Below are positions 1-7,541 of a stretch of DNA of 11,708 bases, in pieces. The notes beneath the pieces are model-generated. The model ran no database searches. It was not told where the DNA came from and worked only from the letters and a program-made list of their open reading frames with translations. The stretch's first letter is position 1. Each line of letters begins with the position of its first letter. The translations under genes and the position numbers were made by a program. This DNA is from DATIHF01 sp035480955 (GTDB lineage: Bacteria > Patescibacteriota > Microgenomatia > Woykebacterales > RBG-16-39-9b). The DNA lies in assembly GCA_035480955.1 (NCBI GenBank), contig DATIHF010000010.1, positions 1 through 11,708 on the forward strand, written 5' to 3'.

Positions 1-82
1 AAAGTCCGGCAACGATGAAAACAATTACGAAAAGCTCACGAATTCGTTCAATTCTTTTAAATTTTGCTTCTTTATTTTCCAT
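1..82 (-). CDS. N-terminus of a small membrane protein, cut by window edge
   Basis: About 27 codons are visible. They start with ATG at 82-80, inside the last codons of the upstream kinase-like gene, in a different frame (11-base overlap). The peptide begins MENKEAKFKRIERIRELFV and then becomes hydrophobic (VIVFIVAGL). A charged, Lys/Arg-rich head followed by a membrane segment suggests an inner-membrane protein with a cytoplasmic N-terminus. The overlap implies translational coupling to the kinase-like gene, so it probably belongs to the same transcript. No Shine-Dalgarno is evident. The family cannot be named from so few residues. Confidence 0.55.
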   Translation of the reverse strand, partial: MENKEAKFKRIERIRELFVIVFIVAGL

Positions 83-1352
83 TTTCTTTGTGAAGAGGTA
101 GAGTGAAAATAAAAGTAGTACCTTTTCCCACCTGACTTTCAAACCAAATCTTTCCACCTTGTCTTTCGACCAACTCTTTAGTAACAAAAAGTCCCAGGCC
201 AGTCCCTTTTGGCTCACTGGCACTGCGGTTGACCCGGTAAAACTTTTCGAAGACATGAGTCTTTGCTTCTTCAGGAATCCCGTAACCCAAATCTTTCACC
301 ATGACTTTGGCGAAACGATCTTCCTTAACAAAAGAAACTGTGACTGATCCTGGGCTCGGGGAGTATTTGATTGAATTGTCAACTAAATTTGCCAAGATTT
401 CGTGAAGTCTTGAAGAGTCAGCAGTGACGATAATTTGTTCTTTATTTGAATCAAATTTCAAAGCGACACCTTTTTCAGTAGCACTCATGCTAAAATCTGA
501 CATTGTCGAGCCAATCAACTCATTTAGATTAACCGATTTCAAATCCAAACTTAGTTTTTGATTTTCTATGTGAGAAAGATCAGTCAAATCATTAACCAGG
601 CGGGACAATCTTTGGCTATTTGAGCGGGTTTTAGAGAGCAAATCTTCGAAGTCTGCTCCCCAAGAACTATCTTTGGCCGCAAAAGAGGAGTCAAGATAAT
701 TCTGCAGGGCTAAAATTGGTTGTCGCAGCTTGTTGGAAATAACAAAAACGAATTCATTTTTTACTAAATCAATCTGACGAGCGACTTTCAAACGGTCGGA
801 AACCTCAGCCGCCCGAGCAAACTTTTCTTCATCAAAAATAAATTTTCCGTAAAGAGCGACGATAAGAAGTGCCCAAATGTGCACGACTGCCAAGCTTAAT
901 GATTGGTTCAAGGGTACATGGTTGAAAAAAAGTGCTTCAATCAAAATAATCACGGCAATTGAAACAATCATTGAGATAAAGTAGCGCACTGGCAAAGCAG
1001 CGGCAGCACTCAATATTGTTAGGTAAAAGAAAAAAAGAGCAAAGCTCTGTACTCCGTTGCTAAAGTGAATTCCGATGGCAACAAAAAAGATCGAGAGGTA
1101 GTAAAAGATTAGTGTTTTTACTAACCCAGTATATTTTTTTGGAAGGAGGCGAAACCAGATAAAGGCAAAAACGAAAACCACGGCGAAAAGTGAGTAAAGA
1201 GCCGTCTTATTTACTGGAAAAATATAGTGAAGAGTGGTGAGAAATAAAGCAGAGATAACTCCTAGATAGGTAAAGATTTCGGAAATTTTTTCAAAACGAA
1301 AATATTTTTCCTTTTCCGCGAGTGAGGCAGGATCGATTTTGGCAGGGTCCAT
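72..1352 (-). CDS. Six-TM sensor histidine-kinase-like protein lacking the phosphoacceptor His
   Basis: The product has 426 residues. The N-terminal half has six hydrophobic segments (about 26-45, 51-70, 76-97, 102-122, 124-143, 152-173) and no large outside loop, so it probably senses something in or near the membrane. A HisKA-like helix follows, then a HATPase_c domain with N box (LVDNSIKYSP), G1 (DLGYGI), F box (FEKFYRV) and G2 (KGTGLGLF), all apparently intact. The H box normally reads SHELRTPL. Here it reads SNKLRQPI, so residue 207 is Asn (codon AAC at 734-732). By family knowledge, a kinase without that His cannot autophosphorylate at the usual site. It may act as an ATP-binding pseudokinase, a heterodimer partner or a phosphatase. 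No response regulator is visible. It lies 26 bases after gltX and overlaps the next gene. An extended -10 sits 8 bases before the ATG. Sensor-kinase architecture is certain; activity is doubtful. Confidence 0.9.
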   Translation of the reverse strand: MDPAKIDPASLAEKEKYFRFEKISEIFTYLGVISALFLTTLHYIFPVNKTALYSLFAVVFVFAFIWFRLLPKKYTGLVKTLIFYYLSIFFVAIGIHFSNGVQSFALFFFYLTILSAAAALPVRYFISMIVSIAVIILIEALFFNHVPLNQSLSLAVVHIWALLIVALYGKFIFDEEKFARAAEVSDRLKVARQIDLVKNEFVFVISNKLRQPILALQNYLDSSFAAKDSSWGADFEDLLSKTRSNSQRLSRLVNDLTDLSHIENQKLSLDLKSVNLNELIGSTMSDFSMSATEKGVALKFDSNKEQIIVTADSSRLHEILANLVDNSIKYSPSPGSVTVSFVKEDRFAKVMVKDLGYGIPEEAKTHVFEKFYRVNRSASEPKGTGLGLFVTKELVERQGGKIWFESQVGKGTTFIFTLPLHKENGK

Positions 1353-1360
1353 CTCTATTA

Positions 1361-1369
1361 ATCATACCA
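1361..1369 (-). promoter_or_regulatory. Extended -10 promoter for the kinase-like gene, predicted leaderless
   Basis: On the minus strand, TG-G-TATGAT (1369-1361) is an extended -10 with a 5/6 match to TATAAT, ending 8 bases before the ATG at 1352. A -35-like TACACA (4/6) lies 16 bases upstream, inside the last codons of gltX. The predicted transcript would begin at or next to the start codon. The gene could still be co-transcribed with gltX. Confidence 0.45.
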
Positions 1370-1378
1370 AAACGGCAC

Positions 1379-2803
1379 CTACTGTGTAAGTTTCTTTACC
1401 GCAACCTCAAGTCTGGTCAAAACCCTATTCTTCCCAATCGCTTCAAGAGTCTCCCCTAACGGGGGAGTAGTTTTGGTACCACTGACACTGTAGCGAATGC
1501 TCTGGAATAGTTTTGTTTTATCCCAACCTGTTTCTGTTTGTTCTTTATTTAAAAGTTCCTCAATACTCTCCTGCGTCCAATCCTCCAGCGGCGCCAGAGA
1601 TTGGCGAATTTTTTCTAAAATTTCACTAGTCTCCTCTTTTGAGTGATCGCTGATTTTGATTAACTCTTCAGTTTGAATATCTACTTCATCGTTTAAATAA
1701 TAGGCGGCCAAACTTTCAAACTCTGAAAGTTTTTTCATCCTCTCTTTTACCAGGGGTAAGTATCTCTTTGTCTCTTCTTTTTTTGTTTTTTCTACAAAGC
1801 CTTCATTTACTAAACGATCAGCTAGATTTTCATCAGAGAGCTCTCTGATATAGTGGCCATTCAACCAATCTAGTTTTACTAGGTCAAAGACTGGACCAGC
1901 CGGATCAATTCTTGCAAAAGTAAATTCTTCTATCATCTCTTTGAGAGTAAAAATTTCTTTATCTTCTGGCATCGACCAGCCCATCAGTGAGAGGAAATTA
2001 ACTAAAGCTTCCGCAAGATACCCTTGTTCTCGGTAAAAACTCACCGCGACCGGGTTTTTTCTTTTGCTGATTTTGCTTTTATCTAAGTTTCTCAGAAGAG
2101 GTAGGTGGGCAAACTTTGGTTTCTCCCATCCAAAGGAATCGTAAAGCAAGACATGTTTGGGAGTAGAAGAAAGCCACTCTTCGGCTCTGATAACATGTGA
2201 GATTTCCATCAAATGGTCATCCACGACACTCGCTAAATGGTAGGTTGGAAAACCATCACTTTTCAATAAAACCTGATCGTCAATATCTTTGTTTTGAAAT
2301 TTGATTTCTCCTCTGATCTCATCAAAAAAAGTTGTCTCACCGTTCAGCGGTATTGCTAGACGTACTACACAATTTTCTTTGTTCTTTGGAGGTTCTTCTC
2401 GGCATTTCCTGTCGTAACGGGGTACTTCTCCTCTGGCTTGCTGTTCTTCTCTTACTTTGGCCAATCTTTCTGCACTACAGTCGCAATAATAAGCTTGGTC
2501 TTTCGTGATCAATTCTGCGGCAAGTTTCTGATAAATTTCCAATCTTTCTGATTGGCGATAAGGACCGCTCTTGCCTCCTTTTTCGGGACTTTCGTCTGCT
2601 TCCAAACCCAACCAGCTAAGTGCTTCAGTAATTTCTTTTTCCGAAGTTTCGACAAAACGAGTACGGTCTGTGTCTTCAATTCGTAAGATAAAATCTCCTT
2701 TATTTTTTTTCGCAAAAACGTAGTTGAAGAGTGCGGCATAGGCAGTACCAATATGTGGACTTCCAGTTGGCGAGGGGGCGATTCGTGTGCGAACTTTTTG
2801 CAT
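1379..2803 (-). CDS. gltX: Glutamyl-tRNA synthetase
   Basis: This class I aminoacyl-tRNA synthetase charges tRNA(Glu) in the cytoplasm. With the ATG at 2803 the product is 474 residues, normal for bacterial GluRS. It opens with RTRIAPSPTGSPHIG, the HIGH-type ATP site (PHIG 16-19), continues with RIEDTDRTR, and carries the KMSKS loop as KISKR (about 244-248). A CDC...YDRKC pattern (Cys107, Cys109, Cys134) matches the zinc-binding insertion found in many GluRS. The helical C-terminal anticodon-binding region is present. An in-frame GTG at 2821 would add MPIMRP, but a perfect TATAAT lies within that extension and GluRS proteins normally begin right before the RTRxAPSPTG motif, so 2803 is preferred. 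Whether it also charges tRNA(Gln) cannot be told; no gat genes are in the window. The kinase-like gene follows after 26 bases. Confidence 0.96.
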   Translation of the reverse strand: MQKVRTRIAPSPTGSPHIGTAYAALFNYVFAKKNKGDFILRIEDTDRTRFVETSEKEITEALSWLGLEADESPEKGGKSGPYRQSERLEIYQKLAAELITKDQAYYCDCSAERLAKVREEQQARGEVPRYDRKCREEPPKNKENCVVRLAIPLNGETTFFDEIRGEIKFQNKDIDDQVLLKSDGFPTYHLASVVDDHLMEISHVIRAEEWLSSTPKHVLLYDSFGWEKPKFAHLPLLRNLDKSKISKRKNPVAVSFYREQGYLAEALVNFLSLMGWSMPEDKEIFTLKEMIEEFTFARIDPAGPVFDLVKLDWLNGHYIRELSDENLADRLVNEGFVEKTKKEETKRYLPLVKERMKKLSEFESLAAYYLNDEVDIQTEELIKISDHSKEETSEILEKIRQSLAPLEDWTQESIEELLNKEQTETGWDKTKLFQSIRYSVSGTKTTPPLGETLEAIGKNRVLTRLEVAVKKLTQ

Positions 2804-2810
2804 GGGTCTC

Positions 2811-2816
2811 ATTATA
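2811..2816 (-). promoter_or_regulatory. -10 box of gltX, predicted leaderless
   Basis: A perfect TATAAT on the minus strand ends 7 bases before the gltX ATG (2803). Transcription starting at the usual distance from a -10 would begin at the start codon, and there is no Shine-Dalgarno in between. The -35 at 17-bp spacing is poor (TAGCAA, 3/6). Confidence 0.6.
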
Positions 2817-2848
2817 GGCACTTTTTCCCTTTTTTGCTATTGGTAAGC

Positions 2849-2878
2849 TTGAAGAAAGGTTGGGTTTAAAGCTATACT
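2849..2878 (+). promoter_or_regulatory. Promoter of the 357-aa membrane protein, predicted leaderless
   Basis: TTGAAG (2849-2854, 4/6) and TATACT (2873-2878, 5/6) are separated by 18 bases. The -10 ends 6 bases before the ATG at 2885, so the transcript would have essentially no leader. This promoter and the gltX promoter point away from each other in an 81-base intergenic region. Confidence 0.55.
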
Positions 2879-2884
2879 TTGACT

Positions 2885-3958
2885 ATGACTGGCCTGCCCT
2901 ACCTTGCTGACAATATAAAGTCCTTGCTGCGTTGGGCGATCATTGTCGTAGCCTCACTTTTCGGAATTTGGCTTCTTTGGCTGACGGTAAATTTCAGTTA
3001 CCATTTAGTATTTCCACCCCCTCCACCGGGACCGGATATTGCTTTTGGAAAAATCACTCAACCTTTTGTTTATAACTCGGGTTTTGGCGAAAATCTTTTC
3101 GTTCTTGATACTCCAGGACAGGAATTCCCCAATCCAGGCAATCTTCTGACTATTTACGCCACAACTGCTAGTCATGGTCAATTTACTTCGCTCGACAGTG
3201 CAAAAAAACTCGCACGAGGGGCAGGATTGGATAGTGAACCTCAAACGATTTCTGAAAATGAAAGGCTCTGGACCAGCACTCGCAACAGTAGCAAAACTTT
3301 AAAACTAAATATTGTTAATGGGAATTTTCTTTATCACTATGATTGGAATGCCGATCCGAAGGCTCTGGAAGGGGTGTTCAAAACCACCGACGCTGCAATT
3401 ATTAGTAAAGCAAAAGCTTATTTAAATACCTTCAAATCTTTGAAGGAAGATTTAAAAACTGGAACAGCTAGAATAAGTTTTTACAAATTGGCCGGGAATT
3501 CGAGAAGCAAAGTTTCTAGTTACTCTGAGGCTAATGCCGTCATGGTTGAACTTTTTCGTAAGGGAATTTCTAACACCCTTCCCTTTGTCGAGACCTACCC
3601 CCAGCTAGCTAATGTTAATGTCTGGATCTCACCTGCTCAACAGTCAGACAAGCAACTTTTAGAAATTAACTTCACTTATTGGGATTTTCAAAAAGACAAT
3701 AAAGCTACTTACCCACCAAAATCAGGTAGTCAAGCTTATTCTGAATTGAAAAGCGGTAAAGCCTATCTCTCCGAAGGGGCCGACAGCAACTTTCAGTCAA
3801 TCACGATCGCCAAAGTTAGCCTCGCCTACTACAACCCAAGCACACAGCAGCAAACTCTCCAACCGGTTTATGTTTTTTCAGGTACGGGGATTGAAAACGG
3901 AGTTAGTAAGAATTTCGTTGCTTATGTCCCAGCAATTAGCTCACAATATCAACGTTAA
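2885..3958 (+). CDS. Single-pass membrane protein with a large extracytoplasmic domain, function unknown
   Basis: The 357-residue product has a short head, one long membrane segment (about 15-40), a Pro run (PPPPP at 44-48) and a roughly 300-residue soluble part that is probably outside the membrane. The C-terminal 60 residues alternate polar and hydrophobic strands (ITIAKVSLAYYNP, LQPVYVFSG, NFVAYVPA). I associate that pattern with YycH/YycI-type domains, which in Firmicutes restrain the WalK kinase. This is an impression of fold, not an identification. The start is placed at ATG 2885 rather than the in-frame TTG at 2879, because a -10 box ends at 2878 and ATG is the stronger codon. The gene is divergent from gltX and the kinase-like gene and convergent with aspS. 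No catalytic motif is evident. Confidence 0.85.
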   Translation: MTGLPYLADNIKSLLRWAIIVVASLFGIWLLWLTVNFSYHLVFPPPPPGPDIAFGKITQPFVYNSGFGENLFVLDTPGQEFPNPGNLLTIYATTASHGQFTSLDSAKKLARGAGLDSEPQTISENERLWTSTRNSSKTLKLNIVNGNFLYHYDWNADPKALEGVFKTTDAAIISKAKAYLNTFKSLKEDLKTGTARISFYKLAGNSRSKVSSYSEANAVMVELFRKGISNTLPFVETYPQLANVNVWISPAQQSDKQLLEINFTYWDFQKDNKATYPPKSGSQAYSELKSGKAYLSEGADSNFQSITIAKVSLAYYNPSTQQQTLQPVYVFSGTGIENGVSKNFVAYVPAISSQYQR

Positions 3959-4010
3959 TTTCCTATAGCGAACAAATTTATTATCTATTTTTATTTTTTG
4001 GATAAATTAA

Positions 4011-5426
4011 CTATTCTTTTGAAGCAATTTTCTTTAGATCTAGGTCTTTTAGTGTTTTTTCTGAGACTTCGCCTGGCGCGTCCATGACCGAGGTAACTCC
4101 GCTAGAGTTTACTGGAAAGGCGACTACTTCCCTGATTGATTTTTCACCAGCAAAAACTGCACTCAACCTATCAAAACCGATGGCGATTCCTCCGTGAACT
4201 GGGGCACCATACTCATAAGCTTCGAGGATGTGCCCAAAATCTTTTTCGATCTCTTCCTCCGAGTAACCCATTATTTTAAATACTTGTCTTTGAGTCTCGG
4301 GGTTGTGAATTCGGATACTTCCCGAGGCTAGTTCTAGACCATTACAGACCAAGTCATACTGAAGAGAACCGATCTTATCGATTTCTTTTTCTTTAGTTAA
4401 TTTTTCGAGGTCTTCTGGGTTTGGTGCAGTAAAAGGGTTGTGTGAAAAAGTCCAGCGCTTTTCCTCCTCGTTGTATTCAAACAAAGGAAAGTCTATTACA
4501 AAAGCAAAGGAGAGCTCTTCTTTATCTTCTTTATTTTTTCGCTCGTCAAATTTATCAGCTCCAAATTTTTTCTGTGCTTCTTTAAAAGAATATCTCGGAA
4601 AAGGCTTTTGCGTAATTTTTTTGCCAGAAGCTTCAGCGATCTCAGTCATCATCTTCTCAATCAAACCCAGCACATCTTCCCTTTCCACAAAAGCCATCTC
4701 AATGTCTACCTGAGTATGTTCAAATTGACGGTCCGCTCTCAAGTCCTCGTCACGAAACGCCCTCGAGAGCTGGAAGTAGCGATCAACTCCAGAAATCATC
4801 AATAGCTGTTTGTATTGCTGTGGTGATTGGGCCAAAGCGTAGAATTTTCCTTTTTGCAGTCTAGAGGGAACTAAAAAATCGCGCGCTCCCTCAGGGGTAG
4901 TTTTGCTCAAATAAGGTGTTTCAATCTCGATAAATTTTTCTTCAGTCAAAAAAGAACGAATTTGATTTGCTAAAGCAGATCTTTGCTTGAGATTTTTTTG
5001 CAGACGAGCTCGACGAAGGTCGATGTAACGGTAATGCAGTCTGGCAGCTTCATCGATATCGTAGCCCTCTCCTTCAATTGGGATTGGTAACTCCTTGGCT
5101 TTGCCAACCACCTCAATTTTTTCCGCCGCAAGCTCGATTTTCCCAGTCTTCAAGTCTTTGTTTAGGTTTGCCTCAGGTCGCAGCCCCACTTTTCCAGAAA
5201 CCTTGATAACATCCTCAGTCGTTAGAGTGTTGGCCAAGGTATAAACTTCTTCGTTTTTTGGGGTGATTACAACTTGGAGCAGGCCACTAGAGTCTCGCAG
5301 ATCAAAGAAAACAATTTTCCCGTGATCGCGGCGGGAATTGACCCAACCGTAAACTTCTACTGACTCATTAACTTTATCTAGTAAGTCGGAAATATAAATT
5401 CGCTTCGCTCTTTGTTTTTCGCTCAT
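4011..5426 (-). CDS. aspS: Aspartyl-tRNA synthetase, short form without the GAD insertion
   Basis: This class II synthetase charges tRNA(Asp), possibly also tRNA(Asn) in organisms without AsnRS. The 471 residues comprise an N-terminal OB-fold anticodon domain (about 8-108), motif 1 around FIEIETPYLSKTTPEGARDF (165-184), the QSPQQYKQ substrate loop, motif 2 (FRDEDLRADRQFEHTQ, 224-239) and motif 3 (GGIAIGFDRL, 412-421). Typical bacterial AspRS is near 590 residues, with a GAD domain of about 120 residues between motifs 2 and 3. Here FGADKFDERK (288-297) is followed after about 12 residues by FAFVIDFPLFE (307-317), so the insertion is absent. A clear Shine-Dalgarno (GGAG at 5435-5432, 5-base spacer) supports the ATG at 5426. 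The gene has its own promoter over the recJ stop codon. The start, the end and all three motifs are intact. Confidence 0.96.
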   Translation of the reverse strand: MSEKQRAKRIYISDLLDKVNESVEVYGWVNSRRDHGKIVFFDLRDSSGLLQVVITPKNEEVYTLANTLTTEDVIKVSGKVGLRPEANLNKDLKTGKIELAAEKIEVVGKAKELPIPIEGEGYDIDEAARLHYRYIDLRRARLQKNLKQRSALANQIRSFLTEEKFIEIETPYLSKTTPEGARDFLVPSRLQKGKFYALAQSPQQYKQLLMISGVDRYFQLSRAFRDEDLRADRQFEHTQVDIEMAFVEREDVLGLIEKMMTEIAEASGKKITQKPFPRYSFKEAQKKFGADKFDERKNKEDKEELSFAFVIDFPLFEYNEEEKRWTFSHNPFTAPNPEDLEKLTKEKEIDKIGSLQYDLVCNGLELASGSIRIHNPETQRQVFKIMGYSEEEIEKDFGHILEAYEYGAPVHGGIAIGFDRLSAVFAGEKSIREVVAFPVNSSGVTSVMDAPGEVSEKTLKDLDLKKIASKE

Positions 5427-5466
5427 CTTAACTCCGAAAAATAAGTTCTTTTCATCCTAGAACAAC

Positions 5467-5495
5467 ATTCTATTCTAAAGTAAATTTATTGTCTA
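5467..5495 (-). promoter_or_regulatory. aspS promoter overlapping the recJ stop codon
   Basis: On the minus strand, TAGACA (5495-5490, 5/6 to TTGACA) and TAGAAT (5472-5467, 5/6 to TATAAT) have an ideal 17-base spacer. The predicted start near 5460 gives a leader of about 34 nt that carries the aspS Shine-Dalgarno. The first three bases of the -35 are the TAG stop of recJ. Confidence 0.65.
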
Positions 5496-7133
5496 GCTTG
5501 GCTTTGAAAGTTCCAAGTCTTTGATTCTTGCTTCCAAAGTTTTTCTGCTGTTCCAATAATTTTCCCTTATGTTGTAGCACAAATCAACCAATTCACCCTT
5601 CTTTGGTGACTTACCCGCTAAATTAAATCCGACTGCCGTAAGCGTTTTTCCATTTTGATCAGATAAAATCATTTTTAGGTGTTGTGCTTCGGCTCCCATC
5701 AATTTTACTTCCCTAACTTCTAAATTTTTAGTTAAAAAAACCGCTTCAGGGTTACCGACCCCGAAGGGTTCAAATTCTTTGAGTATTTCTTCCAACCCAG
5801 GGTTGATCTGCGCTAGTGAGATCTCAATGTCAATTTTCAAAATAGGCACTAAGTCTTCTTCTTTCAATTCCTTTTCAGCAATTTCAACGAGATTCTTTCT
5901 GAAGGTTGGGATATTTTCCTCTTGGATAGAAAACCCCGCTGCCATCGGGTGTCCACCATGGGACTCGAGCAATTTTTTCTGTGTATTGAGCGCATTGGTA
6001 ATATTGAAACCTGAGATCGAGCGAGCAGAGCCTTTGAAAACCTTTTCTCCTTTGCCAATTACCGCAGTTGGCCGGTGATAGGCTTCGACCAAGCGGGAGG
6101 CAACTAGTCCAACGACTCCTTCCGGGTAAGTTGCGGAGTCGATAACGATAAATTTGACTCCATTTTGATCTTTTTCATAAACAGCTTTTGCGTGTTCAAA
6201 AACTTCTTTGGTTTTTTCTTGTCTCTCTTTATTAGTTGTACCCAATTTGAGTGCTAGTTCCCTTGCCCTACCTTTATTTCTAGTCAAAAGCAATCGTAGC
6301 GAATCCATTGCCGAGTCAAGTCTCCCCATCGCGTTTAATCTTGGTGAAATGACGAAACCAACTTCATAAGTACCAACAACTTTGCCGATTGCCGCCTCTT
6401 CAAAAAGTGATTTCAACCCCAAACGCTCACTTTTCCCAAGTAATTTCAGACCGTTTTTCACAATAATTCGATTGTCTGAAACTAGAGGAACCATGTCAGA
6501 AATAGTTCCAAGTGTGGCAAGTTCTAAGTTTCGGTAAAATTGCTCATCTGTCTCTTTATCAAATGACTTTAGTAATTCTTCTGCAAGTCTAAAAGCAACT
6601 CCACTACCCGAAAGCTCCGTCGTATGAACCAGTGCGAAAGGTTTTGGTAAACGTTCCGCCGGTTGGTGGTGGTCAGTAATTATCAGATCAATTCCTAATT
6701 TTTTTGCTATCTCGGCCTGCTCTACCGCAGTGATACCACAGTCTACAGAAACCACAACTTTTGCTCCTTCTCTCGCGAGCGACTCCAATGCCTCTGAATG
6801 AAGCCCATAACCCTCAGCCTTTCTTGAAGGAATGTAGGGCATGACTTTCCCTCCTAGAAAATCGATCGTTTCCCATAGGATCGCTGAAGCAGTAACCCCA
6901 TCGACATCGTAATCACCATAAATATAGATAAGTTCTTTGTTTTTTATTGCATTGTTTAATCGGCTGACTGCTTTTTCTAGGTGTGGGAAGAGTTGTGCGG
7001 CGGGAGTCAAAAGATTTAAGTGGGCATGAGAGAATTTTTTTATTTCAGAATTTTTTTGCAGACCTCGGTTGGCAAGCAGCTGCTCTCTCAGATCCTCAGA
7101 AATTTTTTCAGCAACGACCCAGCGTTTTTTCAT
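5493..7133 (-). CDS. recJ: Single-stranded-DNA-specific 5'-3' exonuclease RecJ
   Basis: RecJ degrades single-stranded DNA from 5' ends in recombination, mismatch and base-excision repair. The 546 residues show the DHH-superfamily metal-binding motifs in order: YGDYDVDG (72-79), VSVDCGI (128-134), TDHHQP (153-158), GTISDMVP (209-216) and PRLNAMGR (264-271). They are followed by the DHHA1 domain with GGHPMAAGF (393-401) and a C-terminal OB-like region (about 430-546). The segment between DHH and SGSGVAFRL is shorter than in many RecJ proteins (PFALVHTTEL) and lacks the usual NP-containing loop. All catalytic Asp/His positions I recognise are present. The ATG shares one base with the stop of the upstream MGMT-type gene (TAATG) and has no Shine-Dalgarno, indicating translational coupling. 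Confidence 0.95.
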   Translation of the reverse strand: MKKRWVVAEKISEDLREQLLANRGLQKNSEIKKFSHAHLNLLTPAAQLFPHLEKAVSRLNNAIKNKELIYIYGDYDVDGVTASAILWETIDFLGGKVMPYIPSRKAEGYGLHSEALESLAREGAKVVVSVDCGITAVEQAEIAKKLGIDLIITDHHQPAERLPKPFALVHTTELSGSGVAFRLAEELLKSFDKETDEQFYRNLELATLGTISDMVPLVSDNRIIVKNGLKLLGKSERLGLKSLFEEAAIGKVVGTYEVGFVISPRLNAMGRLDSAMDSLRLLLTRNKGRARELALKLGTTNKERQEKTKEVFEHAKAVYEKDQNGVKFIVIDSATYPEGVVGLVASRLVEAYHRPTAVIGKGEKVFKGSARSISGFNITNALNTQKKLLESHGGHPMAAGFSIQEENIPTFRKNLVEIAEKELKEEDLVPILKIDIEISLAQINPGLEEILKEFEPFGVGNPEAVFLTKNLEVREVKLMGAEAQHLKMILSDQNGKTLTAVGFNLAGKSPKKGELVDLCYNIRENYWNSRKTLEARIKDLELSKPS

Positions 7134-7429
7134 TAGTGATGCGACCAGACAAATTTCCTTAGATCAATTTTGTTTTTTTTAAAACTGATTCCCTCGTTTT
7201 CCAAAAGTTTTCTCTGAATTCCTTCTCCCCCAAAAGCATAGCCACCCGCCAATGTTCCATCGGAATGAATAACTCGGTGACAGGGAATATTCTCTGGGTC
7301 TCTATTTTGGTGAAGCACTGCTCCAACAACTCTCGGGCCGGTCCCAATCAGCCTTGCCAGCTGACCATAAGTCGTGACTTTACCTTTTGGTATTTGGGAA
7401 ACAACACTGTAGACTTCTTCTGGTTTCAT
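7133..7429 (-). CDS. MGMT-family (O6-alkylguanine DNA alkyltransferase-like) protein, short form
   Basis: With the ATG at 7429 the product has 98 residues and consists only of the DNA-binding/active-site domain of the Ogt/MGMT family. Visible landmarks are the helix-turn-helix region VTTYGQLARLIG (18-29), the Arg-finger segment PRVVG (Arg33) and the active-site motif IPCHRV with Cys50, then GYAFGGEGIQRKLLENEG. Family knowledge: full-length Ogt/Ada-C proteins are about 170 residues. Stand-alone short ATL proteins usually replace the Cys with Trp or Ala and flag damage for excision repair. This one is short but keeps Cys, so it may still accept alkyl groups. An open frame continues upstream to a TTG at 7570, but it encodes the promoter and hairpin and is not homologous in character, so 7429 is preferred. 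A weak -10-like TAAGAT lies 7 bases before the ATG. It is coupled to recJ by TAATG. Confidence 0.88.
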   Translation of the reverse strand: MKPEEVYSVVSQIPKGKVTTYGQLARLIGTGPRVVGAVLHQNRDPENIPCHRVIHSDGTLAGGYAFGGEGIQRKLLENEGISFKKNKIDLRKFVWSHH

Positions 7430-7506
7430 TAGGCTTATCTTATGAAAAGAGTTTCTTAAAAGCAACAAGTTTTTGGACACTTTCTTGAGAGGGAATTTTT
7501 GGCAAG

Positions 7507-7531
7507 AAAAAAAGCGCCTTTTTTTGCGCTT
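7507..7531 (-). terminator. Intrinsic-terminator-like hairpin just downstream of the MGMT-recJ promoter
   Basis: On the minus strand, AAGCGC (7531-7526) pairs with GCGCTT (7517-7512) around an 8-base A-rich loop. Five further T residues follow directly (7511-7507), giving a run of seven with the stem end. It has terminator shape on the minus strand only. It begins within about five bases of the start predicted from the consensus promoter at 7542-7570. It could end transcripts from the upstream peptidase gene, attenuate the MGMT-recJ transcript, or define a tiny RNA. Confidence 0.6.
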
Positions 7532-7541
7532 AACTTTATAT

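Noticed and set aside
2804..2821. GTG start for gltX six codons upstream
   Set aside because: It would place the TATAAT box inside the coding region, and GluRS proteins normally start right at the motif reached from the ATG at 2803.
3959..4010. Possible bidirectional terminator between the convergent membrane-protein gene and aspS
   Set aside because: The only inverted repeat (AATTTAT/ATAAATT) is a 7-bp all-AT stem with a loop of about 20 bases; too weak to call.
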